Source: Parafilimonas sp.
Lineage (GTDB): Bacteria > Bacteroidota > Bacteroidia > Chitinophagales > Chitinophagaceae
Direction: 5' to 3'
Length of the DNA stretch: 39,095 nucleotides
Assembly (NCBI GenBank): GCA_017856455.1
Contig: JAFMEZ010000018.1
Coordinates: 1-39,095, forward strand
The translations under genes and the position numbers were made by a program. Of this stretch, positions 18,437 through 27,357 are shown one piece after another (positions within the stretch are counted from its first letter, which is position 1; each line of letters starts with the position of its first letter). The notes under the pieces were generated by a model that was given only the letters and a program-made list of their open reading frames with translations, made no database searches and was not told the DNA's origin.

Positions 18437-19501
18437 TTAATACGACCATAAGTCTTGTTCAAAGTTGAATATCTTATTCTTGATATTCTCTCCTTCTAGC
18501 AATTGAAGAATATTATCTTTCACATATTGCTTGATAAACAAATCGTATGGGTTATCGATGGTTGATTTTACAATTTTACTATCAAAATATCTGGTTTCAA
18601 ACAGCTCTTCCCAGCTCATTTTTCCACCAAAATTTTTGGTATTATAAACATCATACTTCGCAAGTGTGGCTCTTAAATCAGGATAATAAATCCAGAAAAT
18701 AGGTGATTCACCCAATAAGTTTCCAGCTTCATCTAAATATGTTTTCATGGGAGCCAATCCAAGGATTCTTACATAGAGTCTAGATGACTCTTTATCAAAT
18801 ACCCATTCTTCTTTAACACGGTATTTAATGATGTCATCTGGATTAAAATCTCTACATACCAAAGAATCTTTAAAAATTCCTTTGGTTCCATCAGGATCTT
18901 TAGACCAGTCAATTACCTGCACAGAATCGCATCTTCCTGTAATCAATTCGCCAACTTTTGCGATGGGTAATGGAGTTGTGAAACGATCATCCACGTTAGC
19001 ATCAAAAGCAGTTACGTCTGCATTTTTTACAGCGCGCAAAAGTATATTAATGAAACGTTGATTTCCATTGTCCTCTTCTGCTTTATAACGGAAAGGAAGG
19101 TTCATCTTTTCACGGATATCAATTTCACGCCATACCTTGTGACGGTACCATGCATCGTCCTCTCTAATATTTTCATACGCCAATGGAGTTCTTGCTTTAA
19201 CAAGGTTTCTCTCAATTGAAGCATCATTTCTTAGTGATACTTTAACAGAGTCAAAAGCGAATGGATCCTTTACTGGAACTGCAGGAGCTGCAGGTTTAGC
19301 AGTATCTGCAGCAGGTGGCGGAGCCATTAATGCTGCATCTGCAACCTGAACTGGGGCAGTATTCGCTTTGGCAGGAGTTGTCTTCTTGCTCTTGGTTGTT
19401 GTTTTCTTTGCAACTGGTTTTTTTGTCTGTGCATTCACATCAACAGTAAAAACAATTACTAAAGCAGGAAACAACAGCAGCGAATTCAACAATTTTTTCA
19501 T
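18437..19501 (-). CDS. gldN: Gliding motility/T9SS protein GldN (PorN)
   Basis: GldN works in the periplasm with the GldK lipoprotein in the ring structure of the type IX secretion system. The 354-residue protein has a signal peptide ending in VNAQ (about residue 25), then a long Lys/Thr/Ala/Pro-rich low-complexity region to about residue 75. The folded GldN domain begins at YENIREDDAWYRHKVWREID and includes MNLPFRYKAEEDNGNQRFI, FNPDDIIKYRVKEEWVFDKE and the SPIFWIYYPDLRATLAKYDV segment. It is the last gene of gldKLMN, 25 bases after gldM, and a terminator follows. Identification is firm from fold motifs and order. Confidence 0.96.
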   Translation of the reverse strand: MKKLLNSLLLFPALVIVFTVDVNAQTKKPVAKKTTTKSKKTTPAKANTAPVQVADAALMAPPPAADTAKPAAPAVPVKDPFAFDSVKVSLRNDASIERNLVKARTPLAYENIREDDAWYRHKVWREIDIREKMNLPFRYKAEEDNGNQRFINILLRAVKNADVTAFDANVDDRFTTPLPIAKVGELITGRCDSVQVIDWSKDPDGTKGIFKDSLVCRDFNPDDIIKYRVKEEWVFDKESSRLYVRILGLAPMKTYLDEAGNLLGESPIFWIYYPDLRATLAKYDVYNTKNFGGKMSWEELFETRYFDSKIVKSTIDNPYDLFIKQYVKDNILQLLEGENIKNKIFNFEQDLWSY

Positions 19502-19526
19502 GATAAAAGATTTATCTAGTTTCTTT

Positions 19527-21074
19527 CTACTTTAAATTATAGGATAATCCTGAAGGTAAAATTCTGGTTCTTCCATCCGGACCCTTAACAGTAATATCTG
19601 TAATGGCCACAAGAGACCCTGGCTTTAGTCTGTTGACCAAACTTGCAGCTGCCCCACTCCATCTTGCACCTTTATTATCAATAGGTGCATAATCAGGAAT
19701 ATCAGAACTGAGTGCTCCAATTTTATAACTCACTACTTCGAAAGGAGCATCGAACTCAGAGTCTTCTAATTTTGCGATGATGCCACCCATTGCTTTAAAT
19801 GAAGCAGAGGGAACTGCTCCTGGTCTTAGGTTTCCAACATAGGCAGTCGGGTTTGGAAGTTGCTTAACCCTAAATCCAACTTTTCCCACAGCTTTTCCAT
19901 CGACCAAAATAGTTACTGTTTGATCGCCATATGAACCTGGATTAGGCTTTATAACATATTTACTTCCGCCAGATTTAGTAATGGTACCAGCTGAAAATTG
20001 TGCAGAAACTTTTTCACTTCCAGCACCAGCTGTAATCGTAAGTGGATTATCAACACCAATATACAATACGTTCATTTTATCGGCCGAGGCAGCAACACCA
20101 GAAGGTACACCAACAGTGTAATTTACCTTTTTGGTCACTGTTCTATTTTCTCCAGTATTAGGATCAACAAAACTTACAGTAACATTCATTGATCTGGCAC
20201 CTGCAGCTCCAACAGAAAATTTTGATTCGGCAACACCACTTGCATTCACAGAAATTGATCTTCCATCAATGGTTACCACTGGTTTTACATTTGAATTAAA
20301 TGCGCCCAATCCAGCTGTGACAATCATCTCTTCACCAGGCATCAAATAATTTGAACTGGTTCCAACCAATGGCTCAAACTTATCTAATACCAATTTTACA
20401 GACCCTACTTGGTTAGCACAAAAAGCAGCAGCGATATTTTCAGAGTTCTTCACATCATTTTGAAACTTAGTCAAAATGGTCAATGCCGCAACAGTTGGAG
20501 TCATGTGAAAATAACTATTGACCCAATCCTTTACTTTATCTCCTGTCAATGTATTTCCGGCATTAGATTTTGGAATTTCTAAATTCAGTGGCAGTTTCGG
20601 ACCAACTTGGGCAGCAAGGTCTTTGTCTATTGCCATTAATTTGACCTTGAATTCTCCCAACGCTTGATACAATTGTGCGCCGTTGTTATTTGTACTGAAA
20701 AAACGCGTAGGCGCCTCAATATCGTCTTCTTTGAATTCACCTGTCGATTTATCGAAATCAGACTCCTCTTTCAGTCCTTGTTTGTATGCCTCAATTTTAT
20801 TGTATACCTCATCAGCCAATGACCTCACCTGATCAGCCTTAGGCTTCCAAAGAGCAGCTTTTTCTGATGTCTTTGGATCTTTCAGCATCTCCTCAAAATT
20901 CTCATATATGGATTTGTTGGATTGATTCAGTACATCATTCGAGCCACTTAAACTGAATTCAACAACCTTGAATGCATTTAATATTTCTGCAGACACGTTT
21001 AAGGCAAGTAAGGCAGTCAACACCAAATACATGATGTTGATCATTTTCTGCCGGGGATCCTTGGGAAGTGCCAT
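19527..21074 (-). CDS. gldM: Gliding motility/T9SS motor protein GldM (PorM)
   Basis: GldM spans the inner membrane once and reaches across the periplasm; with GldL it converts proton flow into work for type IX secretion and gliding. The 515-residue protein has a short cytoplasmic N-terminus (MALPKDPRQKM with Arg8), one membrane span (about residues 14-36, containing Glu30), then a large periplasmic part with a helical region followed by several beta-domains. Arg8 and Glu30 sit where functional charged residues occur in other GldM proteins. The C-terminus ends in a GPDGRTRILPSGLSYNLK strand. The gene lies 35 bases after gldL and 25 before gldN. Confidence 0.96.
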   Translation of the reverse strand: MALPKDPRQKMINIMYLVLTALLALNVSAEILNAFKVVEFSLSGSNDVLNQSNKSIYENFEEMLKDPKTSEKAALWKPKADQVRSLADEVYNKIEAYKQGLKEESDFDKSTGEFKEDDIEAPTRFFSTNNNGAQLYQALGEFKVKLMAIDKDLAAQVGPKLPLNLEIPKSNAGNTLTGDKVKDWVNSYFHMTPTVAALTILTKFQNDVKNSENIAAAFCANQVGSVKLVLDKFEPLVGTSSNYLMPGEEMIVTAGLGAFNSNVKPVVTIDGRSISVNASGVAESKFSVGAAGARSMNVTVSFVDPNTGENRTVTKKVNYTVGVPSGVAASADKMNVLYIGVDNPLTITAGAGSEKVSAQFSAGTITKSGGSKYVIKPNPGSYGDQTVTILVDGKAVGKVGFRVKQLPNPTAYVGNLRPGAVPSASFKAMGGIIAKLEDSEFDAPFEVVSYKIGALSSDIPDYAPIDNKGARWSGAAASLVNRLKPGSLVAITDITVKGPDGRTRILPSGLSYNLK

Positions 21075-21109
21075 ATCTTAAGTTGAATGATTCTTTAAAA
21101 TAATTTTGA

Positions 21110-21865
21110 TTAACCCTTTGCTTGCATAGCTGTAAGCATGTTTCCATAAATGCTGTTCAAGCTGCTTAGATTTTTCGCAAGCAAAGAAATTTGCTCTTGC
21201 GTTTTCTTCGCATCACCAACACCATCCACAAGAGACTGACTTGCCTTTGCAAGATTCTCATAGAATGAATTCATCATCTTCAAATGATTGGTCATATCAC
21301 CTAATTCTGATTCATACATCTTATTCAGTGAACCTAGATTTTTATTTAAAGATGCCATTTGTTCATGGAATGCTTTTGAACTATCAGCAGCAGCGTTGAA
21401 TTGTTGAAGAGACTGTGCTGTGTTTGTATACGCATCTTTTAATCCAACCAATGCGTTCGAAGCCTCATTCGTCTTATTCGTAAAGTTTGTTGAGGCTGCA
21501 GCCATATCTCCAACTGAGGATATGCTTTGGATTGTTGTATTCAATTTTTCAAAGCTCTCATTGAGTTTTTTAAGTTGCTCAGGATTGATTTCCTTTTCAA
21601 TCAGTTTTTTGATTTCATCATTAGCTGGAGAACTATCAGTATTTTTCTTGAGTGCCTCTGCAACTTCAGCCATTTCATTTCCAGCAGGAGGCAAGAATGC
21701 ATAAAGCAAAAAGATGGCTGCCTCAGTTAGCAAACCAACAGTAAGCATAAAATCAGCAAATGATTTGTGAAGCAATTTTGCCCAAGCACCAAATATCACC
21801 ACAGCAGCACCGACACTTACAATTGTGTTAACTGTTTTTTCGAGTTTTTTTGATTGAAGAGCCAT
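21110..21865 (-). CDS. gldL: Gliding motility/T9SS motor protein GldL (PorL)
   Basis: GldL is the inner-membrane stator-like part of the T9SS motor and partners with GldM. The 251-residue protein has two closely spaced membrane helices: residues 12-32 (VNTIVSVGAAVVIFGAWAKL) and 37-56 (ADFMLTVGLLTEAAIFLLYA). Lys30 and Glu48 sit in these helices at the positions of the charged residues linked to proton use in other GldL proteins. The rest is a cytoplasmic helical tail rich in Asn, Ser, Leu and Gln, probably coiled coil (SLQQFNAAADSSKAFHEQMA region). The spacing to gldK (24 bases) and gldM (35 bases) supports one operon. Confidence 0.96.
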   Translation of the reverse strand: MALQSKKLEKTVNTIVSVGAAVVIFGAWAKLLHKSFADFMLTVGLLTEAAIFLLYAFLPPAGNEMAEVAEALKKNTDSSPANDEIKKLIEKEINPEQLKKLNESFEKLNTTIQSISSVGDMAAASTNFTNKTNEASNALVGLKDAYTNTAQSLQQFNAAADSSKAFHEQMASLNKNLGSLNKMYESELGDMTNHLKMMNSFYENLAKASQSLVDGVGDAKKTQEQISLLAKNLSSLNSIYGNMLTAMQAKG

Positions 21866-21889
21866 GAAAGGGGTTTTAAAATGTTTAGA

Positions 21890-23173
21890 TTATTTCTTAG
21901 CCATTGGTGGAAGATCAATAACACAACGGAAACCTATGTAGGATTTTGCAGTGTCTTGGTATTCATATGTGCGTGTACCATTTTGAAGGAAATACCCAAT
22001 GTCTTTCCAGCTTCCGCCTCTTACCACTTTACGTTTCATTCTTGGCGGATCTGACTCAAGTGCGTTGTAACGGATATCTGGATTCATATCATGCTGAAAA
22101 TTGTATGCTCCTTCATAATAAAGTGAAGAAGTCCATTCAGCAACATTTCCAGCCATATTGTACAATCCAAAATCATTTGGCCAATAAGCATCAGCTCTGA
22201 CAGTGTACAATCCACCATCTTCAGGATAGTTTCCTCTTCCTGGCTTGAAATTTGCCAATAAGCAGCCCTTCTTATTTCTAAGATATGGACCACCCCAAGG
22301 ATATGGTACCTGAGAACGACCACCCCTTGCAGCATACTCCCACTGAGCTTCAGTAGGCAATCTGAAATCTGACTCTTGGATTCTTCCTTTAGATTCAAGG
22401 AATGAATTCAAATAATGTGTTCTCCAAGCACAAAATGCACTTGCCTGTTTCCAATTAACTCCCACTACAGGGTAGTTACCATATGCTGGGTGAGAGAAAT
22501 ATTTTTTGGCATAAGGTTCATTGTATGAATAACTGAAATCGCGAATCCATACCAATGTATCTGGATAAATAGCTGTGCTGTCTCTCAGTATGAAATTTCC
22601 GCGTGGCTGATTTGCATTTTCACGTTTTGCAGCCTCGCGTAAATCAAATACCTCAGATTTGTATAATAATTTTCTTACATCAAGCTCTTTCTTTCCATTG
22701 ATTCGATTATCGGGCGTAATGATCAAAGCACTCAATTGCTCTTGCATCTTTGGATCATTCCACTTTATTGTTTTGGCTTTTACCCAATCAATACTGCTTG
22801 ATCCATCAGGAAACTGCTTTTTGTAATTCAGCACTGACGCTGCAACAGAGTCCCTTACCCAATATACAAACTGACGATATTCATTGTTGGTAATTTCAGT
22901 TGCATCCATCCAAAAATCGTTCATGGAAACTTGCTTGTTTCTGGATGTAAATGATGAGCTGATGTCTTCATCAGACGGACCCATATGAAAGGTTCCAGCA
23001 GGAATATATACCATTCCATAAGGCCTAGGGAAAATATACTTCCCTCCAATTTCTGTCCCTTTTACTTGACCATCACTAATTGGGGTCTTTTTAGACTTTC
23101 CAATGTTGCCACAACTACTCATGAACACCAATAGTGCCAGTGTAGCAGCAAATTGAAGCAAATTGCTTTTCAT
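21890..23173 (-). CDS. gldK: T9SS ring lipoprotein GldK (PorK) with sulfatase-modifying-factor fold
   Basis: GldK is an outer-membrane lipoprotein of the type IX secretion ring. From the ATG at 23173 it has 427 residues, a signal peptide and a lipobox-like FMSSC with Cys21. The remainder is a formylglycine-generating-enzyme-like fold without the enzyme's known role: GTFHMGPSDEDISS, FWMDATEITNNEYRQFVYW, FRLPTEAQWEYAARGG, MAGNVAEWTSSLYYEG and VRGGSWKDI, ending in RTYEYQDTAKSYIGFRCV. An in-frame ATG at 23197 adds eight residues and lies only five bases after a TATATTTG element. The ATG at 23173 places the basic start directly before the signal peptide and is preferred. It is the first gene of gldKLMN. 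Confidence 0.95.
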   Translation of the reverse strand: MKSNLLQFAATLALLVFMSSCGNIGKSKKTPISDGQVKGTEIGGKYIFPRPYGMVYIPAGTFHMGPSDEDISSSFTSRNKQVSMNDFWMDATEITNNEYRQFVYWVRDSVAASVLNYKKQFPDGSSSIDWVKAKTIKWNDPKMQEQLSALIITPDNRINGKKELDVRKLLYKSEVFDLREAAKRENANQPRGNFILRDSTAIYPDTLVWIRDFSYSYNEPYAKKYFSHPAYGNYPVVGVNWKQASAFCAWRTHYLNSFLESKGRIQESDFRLPTEAQWEYAARGGRSQVPYPWGGPYLRNKKGCLLANFKPGRGNYPEDGGLYTVRADAYWPNDFGLYNMAGNVAEWTSSLYYEGAYNFQHDMNPDIRYNALESDPPRMKRKVVRGGSWKDIGYFLQNGTRTYEYQDTAKSYIGFRCVIDLPPMAKK

Positions 23174-23202
23174 CTGAATTTGCGGTTTAGTAAGCATATC
23201 AA

Positions 23203-23210
23203 CAAATATA
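23203..23210 (-). promoter_or_regulatory. -7 promoter element (TATATTTG) of gldKLMN
   Basis: TATATTTG on the minus strand matches TAnnTTTG exactly and lies upstream of the first gene of the operon. It predicts transcription starting near 23199, which leaves about 25 bases before the preferred gldK ATG at 23173 and almost none before the alternative ATG at 23197. Confidence 0.6.
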
Positions 23211-23322
23211 TACCAATTTATACTATGTAATTTTAACGTAACCCATTAATAATCTAAATTTTAACAAGGCGAAAACACCTCTGAAAATGGAACTTAAAAC
23301 GATAAACTAACCACTATATTGT

Positions 23323-25395
23323 CTATTGGGAAACTCTTTTTGTTAATAAAAACTTAAGAGCCAGTTCTGGGTTTTCAGTGGGTGCCTGACAAGTATAATC
23401 GTGGCAGACATAAAAAACCGTTTTTTGCTCAATTGGTCTGCCTTTCAATAAAGGAATGTTTTCTTCTGAGGAAATCCCAAAAACAACAATTTTATTCGGA
23501 ATTAAAGTCCTCAATATACCAGCGGAATCTTTTTGGGCATTCTTCCCAATAATAGCCAACTCTACTAGGCCACGGTTTAACTCCAGCAAAAGATTACCCC
23601 ATTTCCCAAAAGATGTGGGGTACCTCAATAATGTGGATTCTACTCCCTTTAACATTTTATAAGACCGCTGCTTCCATTCAGATTGATCAAATATGATTCC
23701 CAAACGAATCAAATTCCAAGCCATTATGCTATTGCCACTTGGAGTAGCCCCGTCATACAGGTCAACTTTTCTCACAGGCACATCAGTTTCAAAACTTGGA
23801 GTGAAGTAGAAATAAATATTATTTGTGTCGCTGAAATGCTCGATGAGATATTCAGTAATGCTTCTGGCATCCTGGAGATACTTAAAAGAACCAGTTGTTT
23901 CATGCAACTGAATCAGAGCTTGAATCAAGTACGCTAAATCATCTAAAAATGCAGAATATTTCGCTTTGCCATCTTTGTAGGTATGAAGCCATTTACCAGT
24001 TTCGTGATCAAAGAATTTATCCATGATAAAATCGATATTCTTTCTGGATATTTCTTCCCACTCTTGCTGTTCAAAAACCAAGGCTGCCTGCAATAAAGCG
24101 TTTGACAATAGCGCATTCCAGCCTAAAATGATTTTATCATCTAAACCTGGCCTAACCCTTTTTTCTCTTTCAACAAGCAATTTATGCTTGGCTGTTGAAA
24201 GTATCTGTTTTGCCTTCAGGTTATCGAGATTATATTTTACTGACCATTCCTGCAAAGATGCTTTGGTAAACAAAATATTGGAATGCTCCCAATTCCCAAC
24301 ATCACTGATGTTGAAATACCCATGAAGGATGGATGCATCAGTCCCAACTATCTCATCAAATTCATTTTTACTCCACACATAAAATTTACCCTCCACTCCC
24401 TCACTATCTGCATCAAGTGCAGCATAAAAACCTCCCTCAGCATCCAACATTTCTCGTTTCAGAAATGCGACAGTTTCAAAAACAGCATCTTTAATTTCTT
24501 CATCCTTACTGATCTGATAAGCTTCTGTGAGCACCATCAGCAATAAAGCATTGTCGTATGCCATCTTTTCAAAATGAGGCACTTTCCATTGTGCATCAGT
24601 TGAGTAACGACAAAAACCACCACCAACATGATCATAGATTCCACCGCGAATCATTTTTTTTAAACTCAAGAGGGCATGCTGTAATGCTTCATCAGTACCG
24701 AAAAAATGATAATGTCTGAGCAAGAACTGTATGGCGTAAGTCTGCGGAAACTTTGGCGCATGACCAAATCCACCGTCCACCAAATCGGCAGAAGACATGA
24801 GCTGTTCTAAAATTTTTTTAAGCTGCAGATCTGAAAACTGTTCTTCAACTGGCAATTGAATATTGAAATTTTGATGGGGATTCAACTGATTGGATTTTTG
24901 CAAATGCTCCAATAAGTTATTGGCCTGCGTCTCAATTTCAGATCTACGCTTGATAAATGCATCATGTAACTGCACCAATAGTTCCTTCCATGAAATTCTC
25001 TGTGGAATCGACTGCGGTGGAAAGTATGTACCACCATAAAAAGGCTTCCCATCCGGAGTGAGAAACATGTTCAAGGGCCATCCTCCCTGTCCTGCAATTG
25101 CCTGTAGGGCATCCATGAAAAAGTGATCAAGATCCGGACGCTCTTCACGATCAACTTTGATACAAACAAAATATTTATTCATGAGCAATGCTGTTGCAGC
25201 ATCCTCAAAACTCTCCTTCTCCATTACATGACACCAATGACAGGCTGAATATCCAATGCTTACTAGAATGAGCTTGTCTTCTTTCTTTGCCAAATCCAAT
25301 GCCTCATCACACCATGGAAACCAATCAACGGGATTGTGTGCATGTTGAAGCAAGTAGGGACTGGTTTCGTTGACCAATCGGTTTGAAAAATTCAT
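23323..25395 (-). CDS. YyaL/DUF255-type protein: thioredoxin-like N-terminus with six-hairpin-like C-terminus
   Basis: The 690-residue protein belongs to the YyaL/SPATA20-like family. Its N-terminal third is thioredoxin-like, opening with [21 protein letters not shown] and carrying Cys52-His-Trp-Cys55 in [15 protein letters not shown], then DREERPDLD and [21 protein letters not shown] (given as two overlapping family motifs ending at YFPP). The rest resembles an alpha/alpha-barrel glycosidase fold, with [32 protein letters not shown] and [16 protein letters not shown]. The biochemical function of the family is not known; no signal peptide is seen, so it is probably cytoplasmic. The upstream TTG at 25413 lies within the terminator hairpin and was rejected in favour of ATG 25395. 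Confidence 0.93.
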   Translation of the reverse strand: MNFSNRLVNETSPYLLQHAHNPVDWFPWCDEALDLAKKEDKLILVSIGYSACHWCHVMEKESFEDAATALLMNKYFVCIKVDREERPDLDHFFMDALQAIAGQGGWPLNMFLTPDGKPFYGGTYFPPQSIPQRISWKELLVQLHDAFIKRRSEIETQANNLLEHLQKSNQLNPHQNFNIQLPVEEQFSDLQLKKILEQLMSSADLVDGGFGHAPKFPQTYAIQFLLRHYHFFGTDEALQHALLSLKKMIRGGIYDHVGGGFCRYSTDAQWKVPHFEKMAYDNALLLMVLTEAYQISKDEEIKDAVFETVAFLKREMLDAEGGFYAALDADSEGVEGKFYVWSKNEFDEIVGTDASILHGYFNISDVGNWEHSNILFTKASLQEWSVKYNLDNLKAKQILSTAKHKLLVEREKRVRPGLDDKIILGWNALLSNALLQAALVFEQQEWEEISRKNIDFIMDKFFDHETGKWLHTYKDGKAKYSAFLDDLAYLIQALIQLHETTGSFKYLQDARSITEYLIEHFSDTNNIYFYFTPSFETDVPVRKVDLYDGATPSGNSIMAWNLIRLGIIFDQSEWKQRSYKMLKGVESTLLRYPTSFGKWGNLLLELNRGLVELAIIGKNAQKDSAGILRTLIPNKIVVFGISSEENIPLLKGRPIEQKTVFYVCHDYTCQAPTENPELALKFLLTKRVSQ

Positions 25396-25427
25396 AGAAA
25401 AAGAAACCCCCAAAAAAACTTTGGGGG
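25396..25427 (-). terminator. Terminator hairpin after hemD, directly in front of the YyaL-type gene
   Basis: On the minus strand CCCCCAAA (25420-25427) pairs with TTTGGGGG (25407-25414) around a 5-base loop, followed by a T-rich tract (TTTCTTTTTCT) that runs into the next ATG at 25395. It begins 7 bases past the hemD stop codon. It should end most hemD transcripts, or act as an attenuator for the YyaL-type gene. Confidence 0.8.
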
Positions 25428-25434
25428 AATTTAT

Positions 25435-26238
25435 TTATTTGGATGAATTTGTTTCCTTGAGAAACTTTTCCAATGCAGCAACCATTGATGGCACTTGTGG
25501 CTCAGGAGCTTTCACTTGTAAATTTAAACCTGCTTCCTCAATTGACTTCGATGTATTGTTACCAAACGCTCCTAACAAAGTTCCGTTCTGATGAAAATTG
25601 GGAAAATTTTCAAGTAAACTTTTTACTCCACTTGGTGTGAAGAAACATATCAAGTCGAAATCATGTACAGCAATCTTTGACTTTACATCACTACTGATTG
25701 TTCTGTACATGTAAGGCGTGACAAATTCACAATTGTGTGATTTTAACCACCCAACAATTTCATTATCCTGCTGATTCTCCGAACAAGGATACATGAATTT
25801 TTCATTTTCCTTGTGCTTATTGATGACATCGAACAATCCCTTGTTGGTACCATCAGCACTGAAAAATACTTTACGTTTTCTATACAAAATAAACTTCTGC
25901 AAATAAAGGGCTACCGCCTCACTGATACAGAAGTATTTCGTGTCTTGCAATACCGTCAGTTTCATTTCCTCACAAATCCTGAAAAAATGATCAATCGCAT
26001 TTTTACTGGTGAGAACGATTGCAGAATAGTTGCCAATTTCAATTTTCTGTTTCCTGAATTCCTTACAAGGAATGCCTTCCAGTTGAATGAAAGGAAGGAA
26101 ATTCATTTCAACGTTGTATTTGCCAGCCAAATCAAAGTAAGGTGACTTAGGGGATTCGGGTTTGGGCTGGGTAATAAGGATCTTTTTTACGGCTTTTTTT
26201 GCTCCGCCGCTCACTGATTTCTTTCCGGTTTTTGTCAT
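25435..26238 (-). CDS. hemD: Uroporphyrinogen-III synthase
   Basis: HemD closes hydroxymethylbilane to uroporphyrinogen III, the common precursor of heme, siroheme and cobalamin. The 267-residue product starts with a basic extension (KTGKKSVSGGAKKAVKK) before the first domain at ILITQPKPESPKSPY. Two Rossmann-like domains follow, with AIVLTSKNAIDHFFRI, YFCISEAVALYLQKF, KFMYPCSENQQDNEIVGWL and DLICFFTPSGVKSLLENF, and LLGAFGNNTSKSIEEAGL near the end. The sequence is weakly conserved, as usual for this enzyme, but motif order is right. A TTG opening at 26292 lies before the promoter, so ATG 26238 is used. No other heme-synthesis gene is adjacent, but hemW lies about 3 kb away. Confidence 0.88.
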   Translation of the reverse strand: MTKTGKKSVSGGAKKAVKKILITQPKPESPKSPYFDLAGKYNVEMNFLPFIQLEGIPCKEFRKQKIEIGNYSAIVLTSKNAIDHFFRICEEMKLTVLQDTKYFCISEAVALYLQKFILYRKRKVFFSADGTNKGLFDVINKHKENEKFMYPCSENQQDNEIVGWLKSHNCEFVTPYMYRTISSDVKSKIAVHDFDLICFFTPSGVKSLLENFPNFHQNGTLLGAFGNNTSKSIEEAGLNLQVKAPEPQVPSMVAALEKFLKETNSSK

Positions 26239-26258
26239 ACCCACAGTCAAATAATGCA

Positions 26259-26287
26259 CAAAATTACGGAAAAATTTATAGAGCAAA
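26259..26287 (-). promoter_or_regulatory. Promoter of hemD with -33 TTTG and -7 TAATTTTG
   Basis: TAATTTTG (26259-26266, minus strand) matches TAnnTTTG and a TTTG lies 17 bases upstream (26284-26287), so both Bacteroidota promoter elements are present. The start of transcription would fall near 26255, about 17 bases before the ATG. Confidence 0.65.
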
Positions 26288-26316
26288 TCCAATCCAAATA
26301 GGTCTTAACGAAATTT

Positions 26317-26335
26317 TTTTCAACAATGTTGAAAA
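26317..26335. repeat. Perfect 8-bp inverted repeat upstream of hemD
   Basis: TTTTCAAC-AAT-GTTGAAAA forms a perfect inverted repeat about 30 bases upstream of the hemD -33 element. It is not followed by a T-run on the minus strand, so it is not a typical terminator of the DUF4271 gene. It could be a protein-binding site for hemD control, or a chance AT-rich palindrome. Confidence 0.4.
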
Positions 26336-26374
26336 TTGATTGAATTATATTAAACACAATGATTAATCTGAGTA

Positions 26375-27325
26375 TTATAAATTCTGCAACACCCCATCCG
26401 TTAACAGAAAAAGAGATTTGGTGGCAAATTTCAAAAGCATTGCTGTTGGCAGGAATTCCAGGGAAATGAATGCCAATAATATATTAAAAATGCCTGCCTT
26501 GGTTTGTAATCCAAAAATTCTAAATGCATTGATCAGTCTTAAACCAAATAGTATCCCGATGATATACAATACAGTTTTGAACATATTTTCATAGCCATCT
26601 GTGCCACTAAATGCCATCATAAAAGATGAAACCAACATGACTACGCCAACTATTTTATTGTTTAGAAACACAATGAAACTGTATTGTTCAAATGCCTCTT
26701 TTTGCTTAAACATCCAACCCAAAAACTGAAGCAAAAAATATTTAAACAGGTAAACAATTGAAATTACAATTAGAAAAAAGAGCATCACTTGCCAACGGTC
26801 TATTCCAATCAGATAATTATTGCTCCCTAATCCAAAGAAGATAAAAAAGCTGGCAGAAAGTACAAATAAACAATTTAATAATACAGAAGGGAGACTCCAC
26901 ATCATCATCGCGTCTTTTTTCTGTCTTAGTATGAACCCTTGATTGAAGTATACCAAAAACACTTTATCAAAATACTCACCCCATAAATACCTTACCAATC
27001 CCAATAACATAAACAATCCTGCAAAACTGTAGAATATCCATTCCAAATGAACCCTTTTTCTTTTACTGATCTCCGGACCAAGAGCTTTTCGTCCGATAGC
27101 AAATGATTCAGCATTGATTAAATAGTGCTGCACCAAAGTACCATAGGCATTCACCTTGCGTTTTACAAAATTGTATTTATTGAATTCATTTACTGAAAGA
27201 GGTTTATGGTTCAGAATAAACGCATTGCCTGCCGAATCCATTGCCAATTGAGTTGAGTCCTGTGATTGCAAGGATGTCAAAAAAGAAAATGAAAAGACTA
27301 ATATGAAAGAGAATATTCTCAACAT
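26375..27325 (-). CDS. DUF4271-type multi-pass membrane protein
   Basis: The 316-residue protein has a signal-peptide-like N-terminus (LRIFSFILVFSFSFLTSLQS), a polar segment of about 85 residues, and then about seven hydrophobic helices (for example YSFAGLFMLLGLVRYLW, LPSVLLNCLFVLSASFFIFF, VMLFFLIVISIVYLFKYFLL). This layout and the position next to hemD fit the DUF4271 family of Bacteroidota, whose function is unknown. It lies 32 bases after the Omp85-type gene on the same strand, so the two are probably co-transcribed. The TTG at 27349 is a weaker start than ATG 27325, which begins directly on the hydrophobic N-terminus. Family placement rests on topology, motifs and neighbours; no function is claimed. 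Confidence 0.82.
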   Translation of the reverse strand: MLRIFSFILVFSFSFLTSLQSQDSTQLAMDSAGNAFILNHKPLSVNEFNKYNFVKRKVNAYGTLVQHYLINAESFAIGRKALGPEISKRKRVHLEWIFYSFAGLFMLLGLVRYLWGEYFDKVFLVYFNQGFILRQKKDAMMMWSLPSVLLNCLFVLSASFFIFFGLGSNNYLIGIDRWQVMLFFLIVISIVYLFKYFLLQFLGWMFKQKEAFEQYSFIVFLNNKIVGVVMLVSSFMMAFSGTDGYENMFKTVLYIIGILFGLRLINAFRIFGLQTKAGIFNILLAFISLEFLPTAMLLKFATKSLFLLTDGVLQNL

Positions 27326-27357
27326 CAGGTGTAAAATTAGCCCTTTCAAACCTTACT

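Noticed and set aside
23174-23197. Upstream ATG of gldK at 23197
   Set aside because: It would put eight polar residues before the signal peptide and sits almost at the predicted transcription start; it is kept only as an alternative because leaderless starts seem possible here.
23245-23300. Possible tRNA or small RNA between gldK and the YyaL-type gene
   Set aside because: Only a short AGGTG/CGCCT hairpin is visible on the minus strand, with no cloverleaf or conserved RNA motif and no clear T-run.
26317-26335. Inverted repeat read as a terminator of the DUF4271 gene
   Set aside because: On the transcribed minus strand the stem is followed by A-rich sequence, not a T-run, and the stem is AT-rich and weak.
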